Below are positions 14,296 to 22,311 of a stretch of DNA of 28,237 bases, one piece after another; position 1 is the stretch's first letter, and each line of letters starts with the position of its first letter. Under the pieces are notes generated by a model that was not told the origin of the DNA, did not search any database, and worked only from the letters and a program-made list of their open reading frames with translations. The stretch covers positions 1 to 28,237 of the IMG/VR virus record IMGVR_UViG_3300024180_000027, one strand, 5' to 3'. Position numbers and translations under genes: made by a program. Source of the stretch: a virus.

Positions 14296-14320
14296 AACAT
14301 TGTATCTGCTTATTTTAGAA

Positions 14321-14350
14321 TAAAAAAAGCCCCATTAAATCAATGGGGCT
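14321..14350 (-). terminator. Intrinsic terminator upstream of the DNA polymerase gene
   Basis: A perfect 9-bp stem, AGCCCCATT (14328-14336) with AATGGGGCT (14342-14350) and a 5-nt loop, is followed on the minus strand by a run of seven T (14328-14322). It lies 47 nt after the stop of the 14397-14816 gene and 26 nt before the polymerase ATG. It would end or partly reduce leftward transcription before the polymerase. Confidence 0.85.
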
Positions 14351-14396
14351 ATATTGTAAATGAAAATACTAGCTGTATCAATAAAAAACTCAAAAA

Positions 14397-14816
14397 TTAT
14401 TGACCAGGTACTATTATTTTTGAAACCTTTGTTTCTTTTACATCTACAAAAAACTTTTCATAATCAAACTCTTCAGCATTTACAGCAAAAGTATGTATGA
14501 ATGATTTGATATCATCTTTATCACTAAGGTAAAACTCAGAAAAAGTATCAACTAATCTTCTTTCCTCTTTATGCGTTTTACCTGTTTGTTTATTAGGAAC
14601 CTTAAGCCTTTGAGGCTGTCCAGTATCATCTAATTTGGCAACCATGTGATAAGACTGTTTCATTACTTTACTAATTACAGCTAAAATGCTTGATGCTGGA
14701 TCAAACATAGCTTCTACGTATGGTGAGTCAATGCTCACTGGCATTAATGTAAATGATTTAGCATTTCTAAAACTAGAATTTACTAACATCATATTTTGAC
14801 CAATTGGTTTATTCAT
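14397..14816 (-). CDS. Protein of unknown function upstream of the polymerase
   Basis: This 139-aa soluble protein starts MNKPIGQNMMLVNSSFRNAK. It has a hydrophobic strand region (SFTLMPVSIDSPYVEAMFDP), a central basic patch (RLKVPNKQTGKTHKEERR) and an acidic helical C-terminal half (FSEFYLSDKDDIKSF, EEFDYEKFF). The 'P-Y-V-E-A-x-F-D-P' segment suggests a conserved fold but I cannot name a family. It is followed by a strong terminator, so it may be made at a higher level than the polymerase downstream, which suits an accessory or structural replication factor. That role is inference only. Confidence 0.75.
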   Translation of the reverse strand: MNKPIGQNMMLVNSSFRNAKSFTLMPVSIDSPYVEAMFDPASSILAVISKVMKQSYHMVAKLDDTGQPQRLKVPNKQTGKTHKEERRLVDTFSEFYLSDKDDIKSFIHTFAVNAEEFDYEKFFVDVKETKVSKIIVPGQ

Positions 14817-14827
14817 AATATATATTT

Positions 14828-15403
14828 TTATTTTGTCAAATGTATAGAATTATTATTTAATATTTCTACAATATCACAATTATTATTTAATAATGTTTCT
14901 TTTAATATATCAGGCGGTGTACAAACCTCATATATATCTTCTATACATTCTACATCTACATCTAGTAATAATGCATAATTTTCATGTACATCTTCAGGAT
15001 CTAAGAAACCTTTAATAAAACTTCCTGCTTTTTTCTGGGAAGAGAAAAAATTAAGTATTTTAATCTTATTGTTTAAAGTAAACTTTGAATACTCACCTTT
15101 TAAAAACTTTTTTACATCAGACTTATGTTCACTGAAGTCATAAATAAATAATTGTTTATCTTCATTAATATCAATTCTGCTTTCAAAATGAGAATTATTC
15201 AATAGATTATTATAAGCAAACTTTTCAAATTCATTAGTCTTTTTGGTCTTATACTCACATAAAAACTTATTGTCTTCAGGTGTGTATACACTATCCCATG
15301 CTATATATGTTTGTATAGGAACTTTAATAATACCATTTTTTACATTTAACAGTGGATAAAGAAATACTTTACTTTTTTGAAAATAATTTGTATAAACTTT
15401 CAT
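14828..15403 (-). CDS. Protein of unknown function (191 aa)
   Basis: The protein begins with a beta-like region (KVFLYPLLNV, VPIQTYIAWD) and a central charged part with IYDFSEHKSDVKKFLKGEYSKF. The C-terminal half carries FFSSQKKAGSFIKGFLDPE and an acidic stretch (LLDVDVECIEDIYEVCTPP). It has two cysteines near the C-terminus and no membrane segment. No family recognised. It lies 1 nt downstream of the PDDEXK nuclease stop and 11 nt before the next gene, so it is co-transcribed with replication and repair genes. Confidence 0.75.
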   Translation of the reverse strand: MKVYTNYFQKSKVFLYPLLNVKNGIIKVPIQTYIAWDSVYTPEDNKFLCEYKTKKTNEFEKFAYNNLLNNSHFESRIDINEDKQLFIYDFSEHKSDVKKFLKGEYSKFTLNNKIKILNFFSSQKKAGSFIKGFLDPEDVHENYALLLDVDVECIEDIYEVCTPPDILKETLLNNNCDIVEILNNNSIHLTK

Positions 15404-15404
15404 A

Positions 15405-16394
15405 TCATAATTTAACTTTTTTAACTAATAATTCATAAGGTAATGAATAATTCCTCTCTGTGTAGTGATATTCAGCAATTTTTAATACATTATTTAAGCC
15501 TTCAGCCCAATTACTCATAGATTCCTGTGATACATCATATACATATACTTGGTTATACTTATCAATAACTATAAATTTAAATATAATAGTATATTCATCT
15601 TTATCATCTCCAAGTGAGTCATATACCATTTTAGAATATATAGATGCTTGGAGCCAATAATTATAAAAGTCAACACTTTCACTAAATTTATCTACAGTTT
15701 TACCTGATGTTTTAAGATCACATATCACTACTGTTTTTGACTCAGTATCAACTGTATAGTAATCTATATAACCATGTAGTCCAAAAGTAAACTTTTCTAA
15801 GTTAGATTTAATATACTTTTCTGCATATGTTGTTACTGGATCTAAATCAAAATCAGTTTCTTCATTTTTAAATAAAGACATAACTTCTTTATTAGATCTT
15901 ATTACTTCAGCCTTAACTGTACAATCTAACAAAGTATCTTGATTAATTACATCAACAGAAGAATTATGTAAAAACTTCCAATAAGGTTCATTATCTGGAG
16001 TTTTAACTTTAGCTATTCTCGCTTCATCTGCTTTAAGAGACTGATATAGATTCATGTCTTTTAATGAATCAAGAATAATAGAGTCTTTTACATCTTCTAA
16101 CTTTGCTACAGTTGTATACATAGCAATATTCTTTAATACTTTCCTGACATTATCGGTTGGTGATTTACCAGGTACTACGTTAAACTTTTTTGTTAAATTT
16201 TCAGGTTCAAATACCAAACAGTGTACAAGTTTACCCTCTATTAAGTGCTTATCAGTTTTAATATCACGATCCTGTAGTATATAATCTTTATAGAATAACC
16301 ACGGTGAAAATAATAATTTATTAAGAGAAGAATAACTAAACGCAAAATTTTTATTTGCATAAAACTTTTCTTCTTTATCTAAGTTTTTAATCAT
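15405..16394 (-). CDS. PD-(D/E)XK nuclease, RecB/Cas4/exoVIII-like
   Basis: This 329-aa protein has the order of motifs typical of phage PDDEXK exonucleases (PDDEXK_1 / DUF3799-like). An N-terminal S-Y-S-S-L-N-K-L-x-x-S-P-W segment is followed by G54-K-L-V-H58-C-L-V-F-E-P. The catalytic core has D211 (HGYIDYY), D226-L-K228 (VVICDLKTSGK) and a following helix Y-N-Y-W-L-Q249-A-S-I-Y253. It probably resects DNA ends for recombination or packaging. A Sak4-like ATPase gene lies about 8 kb upstream in the same direction and may be its annealing partner. Its 5' end overlaps the stop of the upstream gene by 8 nt. There is no four-cysteine cluster of the Cas4 type. Confidence 0.85.
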   Translation of the reverse strand: MIKNLDKEEKFYANKNFAFSYSSLNKLLFSPWLFYKDYILQDRDIKTDKHLIEGKLVHCLVFEPENLTKKFNVVPGKSPTDNVRKVLKNIAMYTTVAKLEDVKDSIILDSLKDMNLYQSLKADEARIAKVKTPDNEPYWKFLHNSSVDVINQDTLLDCTVKAEVIRSNKEVMSLFKNEETDFDLDPVTTYAEKYIKSNLEKFTFGLHGYIDYYTVDTESKTVVICDLKTSGKTVDKFSESVDFYNYWLQASIYSKMVYDSLGDDKDEYTIIFKFIVIDKYNQVYVYDVSQESMSNWAEGLNNVLKIAEYHYTERNYSLPYELLVKKVKL

Positions 16395-17556
16395 TTGATA
16401 TAATTTTATTAGTTAATTCCTTTGTAATAAACAATGAATCTAAATTTATTTTGAAAACATCTGCGTTTTCACCAACTAATTTATTTAATAATGTACTGTA
16501 TAACTTTTCTTTAGTTTTATTTACTGCATATTCTGTAAGTTTTTTATTTTTATCAAGAAGCATAATATAATCATTAAACGCACGTATAGAACTTTCATTA
16601 TGATTACCATCATATTCTTTCATTCTGTTTCTAAATGCTTTTACATTTACTGTATTCCAGTTCCTTGTATTTTTTAACCATTCATAGTTCCAGTAATAAA
16701 TTCCTGATACAACATCATATGATTTATCAATATTACAGTTAGCTAGCATTTCTAAAGCTAAACCTCTGTCATCAATATTTTGACTTTTTGACATAAGCTC
16801 TATATTATCATAATCTTTTGTTTCCAAAATAGCTAATCCTTCATCAATAATATTACATATATTAGAGTCTAATATAACCTGAGCAGACGAATTAAGTAAA
16901 GCAATGTAGTCTTTTTGATTTTCTTTATTTAAAGTAAAAGACCTACGTAGACATTCATCTTTTTTAATGCTTACCTCATTATAAATTTTATCTCGTATTA
17001 CCATACTAGCTGTTCTTATGGTTTGATTATAGCCTGAGTATCTATATGAAGGAGTTAATATAAAATTTATCATACAGTCATGAGGTACATCATCAATTAA
17101 ACTTTTTATTTTATTTAAAGCACAATCACTTAGTAAATTCTCATCTTTAAAATACTTAAATACTTTAAATGCAGAGGAAAAAGGAATGCATGTGTTCCAT
17201 TCTCCATGACCTATAAGCTTAGATAAAAAATTTAAAGAAGTAATATGAATGTCAGCCTTCTTTGAATTTCTTATAATAGTGCAATTAAACTTTTCTTTTA
17301 TTAAATCTACTTTTTGTCTAGGTAAACTTAAATTTGGATATCTATATAGTTTTTTATCTTGAAGGGATACTGAATTGCAATTAAAAAGTTTATTAAAACC
17401 TAAACTTTTAAAATCATCTTCTTTAAGTTCCCAATTATTAGAAGAGATTAGCCATATTTTTTCTGAGTCTTCATATGATATATCATCAGCAAAAAGTGAT
17501 AACGCACCATCAGAAAAATTTTCAAGATTTATTTTTACGTTATATATATTTTTCAT
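16387..17556 (-). CDS. Unknown protein paired with the MoxR/VWA module (paralogue A)
   Basis: This 389-aa cytosolic-looking protein has no recognised family. Around residues 65-105 it contains KKLYRYPNLSLPRQ followed by a helix and a strand ending in KADIHIT. The same layout (KKAFILPKCNISQDR ... KADLIIG) occurs in the neighbouring 345-aa protein, so the two appear to share a domain. The C-terminal half is helical and includes ELMSKSQNIDDRGLALEMLA near 254-273, a pattern echoed in the 145-aa protein at 21461-21898. The strands and helix around the shared motif could be a small Rossmann-like fold, but no catalytic motif stands out. It overlaps the nuclease gene by 8 nt and lies 4 nt after paralogue B. 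Confidence 0.8.
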   Translation of the reverse strand: MKNIYNVKINLENFSDGALSLFADDISYEDSEKIWLISSNNWELKEDDFKSLGFNKLFNCNSVSLQDKKLYRYPNLSLPRQKVDLIKEKFNCTIIRNSKKADIHITSLNFLSKLIGHGEWNTCIPFSSAFKVFKYFKDENLLSDCALNKIKSLIDDVPHDCMINFILTPSYRYSGYNQTIRTASMVIRDKIYNEVSIKKDECLRRSFTLNKENQKDYIALLNSSAQVILDSNICNIIDEGLAILETKDYDNIELMSKSQNIDDRGLALEMLANCNIDKSYDVVSGIYYWNYEWLKNTRNWNTVNVKAFRNRMKEYDGNHNESSIRAFNDYIMLLDKNKKLTEYAVNKTKEKLYSTLLNKLVGENADVFKINLDSLFITKELTNKIISND

Positions 17557-17560
17557 AATT

Positions 17561-18598
17561 TTATTTTAAATAATTTTGATATTCTTTTTTTATACATACT
17601 TTAAATGTATAAAAGCGTCTATTGTAAATTAATATTTCTTCTCTTGCAATTGGTTCTAAATACTTAAAAGATTCTTTGCATAGTTTATCATTCCTTTCTA
17701 ACCACAATATCATTTCTTCAGCACTTTTTCTCATAAATAATCTAAACCTAGATTCATTAATCCAATATTTAAGATCTTTATCTAATCTTTTTCCATATAA
17801 TATATCACCACATTCCCTAGAAAGTTTCCATATTAAATGATGTTTATTATTATAATCTATGGTAGGTATAACTTTAATAGCTAATGCCTTATCATCTTTA
17901 TTAGAATTTACTTGTTCAATAAGATCTTCTACTAACTGATCATCAAGAGTTATTTTATTTGCAGATCCTTGCAATACTGTTTCAGGATCTATAACACTTA
18001 TACTTTTTGAATCAATAATATAAGCCAGATTAACGGCCATGCCAGTCAACATATATGTATTATATAAAGAATCATCAATATTTAAACCATAATATGAAAA
18101 ACCTTCAGTAAGATATTTAGTTATTAGAACTGATAAACCCGAATTATAAATTGCTATTTTTTTAAAGTCTGTATCTGTACTTGTACATTTAACTGTTTCA
18201 TAGTTCCATAATCTATTCATCATTAAAGTAGAGGGTATATTATCTCCGTTTTCTAATGTTCCTTTAAATATACCTTCATGTCCTATAATTAGATCTGCCT
18301 TTTCATAATTATTTGTTACAGTTATGTTATTTTCCTTAAGAGCTGCTTTTAATCTATCTTGAGATATATTACACTTAGGTAAAATAAAAGCTTTCTTTTT
18401 ATTTATAAACGTAGTCACATCTTCAGTTGGTGCTGTTAATATGCTTTGTATTTTTTCATAAGCTTCAGCATTTTGAGTACATAATACTTTATTTACTTCT
18501 ACTGAAGTAGAAAGGACACCGTAAATGGTGTCACTTTCTAATCCAAAGTATTTTAAAGCATCAGTATCAAAATCTTGATATACTGATTTATTTGCCAT
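17561..18598 (-). CDS. Unknown protein paired with the MoxR/VWA module (paralogue B)
   Basis: This 345-aa protein lies 4 nt downstream of the AAA+ ATPase gene and 4 nt upstream of paralogue A. Residues about 88-126 (KKAFILPKCNISQDR ... ITVTNNYEKADLIIGHEG) match the layout of a segment in paralogue A, suggesting duplication and divergence. A later helical part carries HHLIWKLSRECGDILYGKRLD and a basic C-terminus (RRFYTFKVCIKKEYQNYLK). No transmembrane segment is evident. No known family was recognised. The tight packing with the ATPase suggests that both paralogues are substrates, adaptors or partners of the MoxR/VWA machine; this is inference from context. Confidence 0.8.
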   Translation of the reverse strand: MANKSVYQDFDTDALKYFGLESDTIYGVLSTSVEVNKVLCTQNAEAYEKIQSILTAPTEDVTTFINKKKAFILPKCNISQDRLKAALKENNITVTNNYEKADLIIGHEGIFKGTLENGDNIPSTLMMNRLWNYETVKCTSTDTDFKKIAIYNSGLSVLITKYLTEGFSYYGLNIDDSLYNTYMLTGMAVNLAYIIDSKSISVIDPETVLQGSANKITLDDQLVEDLIEQVNSNKDDKALAIKVIPTIDYNNKHHLIWKLSRECGDILYGKRLDKDLKYWINESRFRLFMRKSAEEMILWLERNDKLCKESFKYLEPIAREEILIYNRRFYTFKVCIKKEYQNYLK

Positions 18599-18602
18599 AA
18601 TT

Positions 18603-19874
18603 TTATTTCATTGTCATTTTAACAATCTCAGGGATCATCATTAATTTATTAAACTTCTTTTTGTTACCGTTAAAAATTGTACGTACAATTAAATACTTAA
18701 GATCATTAGTAAAATAATCTTCAGTACATAATGCTTTAAGCCTATCAGTAATCTTTTGTACTATTTTATTCTCATTAGAGTAAACAATAGCATAATTACC
18801 TAATCTTGTAGCCAATGTTGATGCAATATCTGCACGGTAATTGTCATCTTTACCAATACAACTTCTAAGCTCTCCCAGTATGTAAGATTCACTATCATGA
18901 GTTAGTAAATCTTTAGGTGTCACTAGTTTATCGAGTTTGTTATTAATAAAAGTTGTAAACATAGAAGCAAAAGCATCACCAACAGAACCTTCTCCAATCA
19001 TTTGAATTAATGATAAGTTATTTTCAAATGAATCAAAGCTTGAAATTGAATTGAAAAATGTAGTAATAGATCTTGCATTTGTTTCTTGTGTTACAAGCTC
19101 TGGATGAAGCAACAAGAAATTAATACATCTAGTATCAATACCAGCACCTTCTGCCCACTGTGCCCACACATTAACATCAAACTTAAGATTTGCAGTTACA
19201 TATCTAGTTTTCTGTGCACTATCTACACTGTTAACCATATAATCTCCGTTATCTGGGTTCGCTGTTAAAATTATATGCCAATCTTTTGGTAGAGTCCATG
19301 AAATATAGGTTTGTCTATCAATTAACTCCATTACAGCTTGAATAAACCTTGTGTCTGCACGGTTCCAATCATCTAATAATAAGATACCACCAGATTTTGC
19401 ATCAGCAATCCATTCAGGTGCACAATAAGACATTCTATTCTTACCAGTCATCTTAAACCCTTGCTTTAGATACTCTTGTACTGCAAGTTCATCAACCCAT
19501 TGACCAATTTTTTTTGTAACTGTTTGATTTAAGTTTGCTAAACTATTTCCAGCTGCTCTTTGTGTAGCGGTAACCATGGAAATGTTATCTTGTTGCTTTA
19601 CAGCTACTTTCTTTTCCTTATACATTTGAAACTGCCTTACTGGAAAACCAACTAAGTCACCTAATTCTTCTATTTGTGCAAGATTTAACTTTACAAATTT
19701 CAATTCATTTTCCTTAGCAAGTTCTACTATAGTAGAAGTTTTACCAATACCAGATTCACCTACAACTTCTACAGATACAGGACTTTTACCTGACTTTTGT
19801 AAGTATCTGTTGTTTGTTATTATATGATTTATAAATCCTTTTAATTCTGTTGCATTTAAATTTACTTGTGCCAT
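18603..19874 (-). CDS. MoxR-type AAA+ ATPase
   Basis: This 423-aa AAA+ ATPase has Walker A G39-E-S-G-I-G-K-T46, Walker B GILLLDDWNRAD (163-174), sensor 1 in LTANPDNGDY (204-212) and a candidate arginine finger at R224 (QKTRY). The 'DD-W/E-N-R-A' box and 'AxPExI' (A152-PEW) are of the MoxR/AAA_5 kind. MoxR proteins act as chaperones that remodel or activate partner complexes, usually with a VWA protein encoded nearby; here the VWA-metallopeptidase is two genes upstream. The C-terminal half is helical, as expected for a lid and partner-binding region. The upstream leader AATAAAATTAAATTAA is shared with the next gene upstream. Confidence 0.9.
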   Translation of the reverse strand: MAQVNLNATELKGFINHIITNNRYLQKSGKSPVSVEVVGESGIGKTSTIVELAKENELKFVKLNLAQIEELGDLVGFPVRQFQMYKEKKVAVKQQDNISMVTATQRAAGNSLANLNQTVTKKIGQWVDELAVQEYLKQGFKMTGKNRMSYCAPEWIADAKSGGILLLDDWNRADTRFIQAVMELIDRQTYISWTLPKDWHIILTANPDNGDYMVNSVDSAQKTRYVTANLKFDVNVWAQWAEGAGIDTRCINFLLLHPELVTQETNARSITTFFNSISSFDSFENNLSLIQMIGEGSVGDAFASMFTTFINNKLDKLVTPKDLLTHDSESYILGELRSCIGKDDNYRADIASTLATRLGNYAIVYSNENKIVQKITDRLKALCTEDYFTNDLKYLIVRTIFNGNKKKFNKLMMIPEIVKMTMK

Positions 19875-19900
19875 TTTAATTTAATTTTATTAATTTTTAT

Positions 19901-20302
19901 TTATAATTCTGCTGTAAAACTACAAGATCCGTGATCCTTAATACTTTTTAATATTTTCCTACCTAAATGATAATCATTGTACTCAGAAATTTCTTCTGAA
20001 TTTAGAGGCGATAGACCTGCTTTACTAATATATTGATGAAAATCAAGTGTATCATCATCTAAAGTTTGATGATCATGATCTAAGTTAAATAAATCATAAT
20101 ATGTTATAAGAGCTAGCTTGTGATCTTTAAATGAATCCTCTATGCTATGAAGTTCAGTTTCAAGAACTTCTAAATCACTTATATCAAAGTAATAATTTAA
20201 AGTATCTGGCACTCCAACTACTCCAAATCTATCAGCAGCATTACTTCCTTGAGATCCAAAAGCAAACTTCCCATAAATATCACCTTCATAATATCTTCCC
20301 AT
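19901..20302 (-). CDS. Conserved-looking phage protein of unknown function
   Basis: This 133-aa acidic protein starts MGRYYEGDIYGKFAFGSQGS. That start (GRYY-x-GDIxGKFxFxxQ-S) is one I recognise from hypothetical proteins in large phages and viruses, with AADRFGV shortly after. The middle is very acidic (NLDHDHQTLDDDTLDFHQY). The C-terminus has YHLGRKILKSIKDHGSCSF. It sits between the VWA-metallopeptidase (1 nt gap) and the MoxR ATPase (26 nt gap), so it is likely part of that module. No catalytic motif is visible. Confidence 0.75.
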   Translation of the reverse strand: MGRYYEGDIYGKFAFGSQGSNAADRFGVVGVPDTLNYYFDISDLEVLETELHSIEDSFKDHKLALITYYDLFNLDHDHQTLDDDTLDFHQYISKAGLSPLNSEEISEYNDYHLGRKILKSIKDHGSCSFTAEL

Positions 20303-20303
20303 C

Positions 20304-21467
20304 TTAATTTAATTTTATTACTTGTCCTGGTAAACTATTGTTTATAGTAGAAATACTGCTTAATACCCATAAAGTATTTTTAGGGCAATCATCAGGATTA
20401 CTTGCTTCACCATCTGTTAAATATACTAGAGCTGTATAAAGCCCTCTCTTTTCATTAAAGTGATCAATTACTGGTTGAAAACTTGTTCCACCACGACCGT
20501 GTATTTCCCAATCTCTTTTTGGATTAAATTCTTTTACACTATTCAAGCTGGTATCACACTGTGCAATTGTAATCTTATGACCTGTTTTATGCATGTGAGC
20601 TAATTCATTAAAGAATTCTTTTAACTCATCATTGTTTACAGATCCACTTGTGTCAACACCAACTAGTATATGATTCTTAAATTTAATCTTAAGCCCGGGA
20701 CTACCAGAATAACGTTTGTTATATTTACGTCTTAGTTTCTTAGTATAAACTATACTAGAATTACCTACAAATCTTCTTAGGTAACCTTTCCAGTCAAATT
20801 TAGCTGGTTCAATATGCCTTAATCTCTCAATTAAATCAGAAAGTTCACCAGGAATAGAGCCTTGTCTCTTTTCTGTTTGCTCAGCTGATTCTTTTAGTTG
20901 ATGCTCTATTTGTTTTTGCATCAATTTTTTATCAGCTTCTGGTAAGTTATCAAATTCTTCCCATGTACTATGACAATATTGTGATTCACCATCCATTTGA
21001 TCCATTAAGTTATCCAAAGACGGTGATGTTCCATCTTCCTGAGCTTGTTCTAAAAGCTCATAATACTTTTTAGTACCTGCTTTAATAGGAAGCTTTAGCT
21101 CTGGAAAACTTGATAATAATAAACCACCATCAGGCAATTTACTTTCCAGTATGTACTGGTTGATTTCTAAATCAGCAGCTATATTAAATAACTTGTGATT
21201 AGAATATAAGTCTCTTAGTAATAAGTGACCAAATGCAATATGCAATAGCTCATGCTTTATTAATCCAAACCTATGATCCTCACTAAGTTCATTAAAGAAC
21301 TCTGGGTTTATAGTTAATTGCATACCAATACCTTTTTTACTTACTCCTGCCGTAGAAATACGTTTACTGTATTGTTTATTGATACCAATTAAAAAGAGCC
21401 CGTAAAAAGGCTCTGTGAATATTAACTTTTTGGTTGTTCTTGCAACCTGATCTTGTATGTTTACCAT
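20304..21467 (-). CDS. Metallopeptidase-like protein with C-terminal VWA domain
   Basis: This 387-aa protein has two domains. The N-terminal part has a zinc-peptidase helix H72-E-L-L-H76-I-A-F-G-H and a following AADLEINQ (D99/E101 as possible third ligand), as in the DUF2201 putative metallopeptidase family (PF13203). A charged linker (about 160-215) follows. The C-terminal part (about 265-387) is a VWA-like domain (PF09967) with an intact MIDAS: D272-T-S-G-S276, T328 in GRGGTSF and D352 in YLTDGEA. In bacteria such proteins pair with MoxR ATPases, and a MoxR gene lies just downstream. The substrate is unknown. The leading residues 1-40 (TTKKLIFTEPFYGLFL) are the usual start of this family. 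The start at 21467 overlaps the upstream gene by 7 nt. Confidence 0.9.
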   Translation of the reverse strand: MVNIQDQVARTTKKLIFTEPFYGLFLIGINKQYSKRISTAGVSKKGIGMQLTINPEFFNELSEDHRFGLIKHELLHIAFGHLLLRDLYSNHKLFNIAADLEINQYILESKLPDGGLLLSSFPELKLPIKAGTKKYYELLEQAQEDGTSPSLDNLMDQMDGESQYCHSTWEEFDNLPEADKKLMQKQIEHQLKESAEQTEKRQGSIPGELSDLIERLRHIEPAKFDWKGYLRRFVGNSSIVYTKKLRRKYNKRYSGSPGLKIKFKNHILVGVDTSGSVNNDELKEFFNELAHMHKTGHKITIAQCDTSLNSVKEFNPKRDWEIHGRGGTSFQPVIDHFNEKRGLYTALVYLTDGEASNPDDCPKNTLWVLSSISTINNSLPGQVIKLN

Positions 21468-21898
21468 ACTATGTTAAATTTAATATCATCTAAAAATTTA
21501 TAATTTATTATGTTAGTAATTGTTGATCTTAACTCTTTAGTAAACTGTTCTGTAAATATTTTAATGATTTCAGAATTATCTGAATAATGATCTTTAATTG
21601 TATTATATAGATTATCCCAGCATATATCATTTATTTCTACAGGACTACCAAAACGCTTATTTATATCTAATCTATTTTTATAATGAGAAAATTTATCTAT
21701 CAAAAATATATCTTGATGTTCATCTAATATTCTTTCTCTTGTATATTCATTAGATGCTTTAATTAACATAAGTATGTATATTGGATCTAAGCCCATACTT
21801 TTTATATTTTTTAACCCAATACTTATGTCATCTTCATGAGATGCGTTTAATAATTCTTTTAAATTTTTAAAATCTGAAACTTTGAATTCTTTCACCAT
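21461..21898 (-). CDS. Helical protein of unknown function in the MoxR/VWA module
   Basis: This 145-aa, mostly helical and acidic protein begins MVKEFKVSDFKNLKELLNAS, then HEDDISIGLKNIKSMGLDPI. That motif, a short helix, S-x-x-DD, then a G/A-L-E/K helix, resembles one in the C-terminal half of paralogue A (16387-17556). The rest contains CWDNLYNTIKDHYSDNS and a C-terminal FNIVW. It overlaps the VWA-metallopeptidase gene by 7 nt. Function is unknown; it may be an adaptor. No enzyme motif is seen. Confidence 0.75.
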   Translation of the reverse strand: MVKEFKVSDFKNLKELLNASHEDDISIGLKNIKSMGLDPIYILMLIKASNEYTRERILDEHQDIFLIDKFSHYKNRLDINKRFGSPVEINDICWDNLYNTIKDHYSDNSEIIKIFTEQFTKELRSTITNIINYKFLDDIKFNIVW

Positions 21899-21918
21899 AA
21901 TTTTTTAATTAATCTATA

Positions 21919-22311
21919 TCATGTAAATAACATTTCATTTGAATAATTCTTTTCTTGTACAACTAGTCTATTGTATGATAAATCATAGCTTTGTTTATAA
22001 ACATCAATATATATTGAAGCATAAGAGCCTTTGTTATTAACCAAATCACCAGCTGTATCTATTTTACTATCAATTATATCTATTGCCAATTGCATGAGTA
22101 TGTTTTCCTCACTATTTTTAATTTTTGATGATATGTAATAACTTATATTACTTTTCTTATTCTTACTCTTGTATCTATAAATTATATCGTCTATATCACC
22201 ACTATCTCCGGAGCCTGAAAAAGTTATTTCAACTTCACTTACTCCTAGATCTTTTAGTTTTGCTATTAGAAGAACTTGTTTCAATCTTTTTTGTATTTCC
22301 TGATCTTTCAT
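21919..22311 (-). CDS. Small protein with GSGDSG motif (DUF6878-like)
   Basis: This 130-aa protein has an N-terminal helix (EIQKRLKQVLLIAKLKDLGV), a strand and the loop VEITFSGSGDSGDIDDIIY at about 26-44. The [FY]-x-G-S-G-D-S-G-[DQ]-I pattern is the hallmark I associate with DUF6878-type proteins. Two further helices hold the segment NILMQLAIDIIDSKI, and the C-terminal half ends in a strand-rich stretch. The first 77 nt overlap the 3' end of the RusA-like gene in another frame. The helix before the motif looks like part of the fold, so a later start is not attractive. It is the first gene of the run leading into the VWA-metallopeptidase. Confidence 0.65.
   Translation of the reverse strand: MKDQEIQKRLKQVLLIAKLKDLGVSEVEITFSGSGDSGDIDDIIYRYKSKNKKSNISYYISSKIKNSEENILMQLAIDIIDSKIDTAGDLVNNKGSYASIYIDVYKQSYDLSYNRLVVQEKNYSNEMLFT

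Noticed and set aside
15405-16394. Cas4 / CRISPR adaptation nuclease
   Set aside because: The PDDEXK core is present, but the Cas4 four-cysteine cluster, cas1/cas2 and any repeat array are missing; a phage recombination exonuclease fits better.
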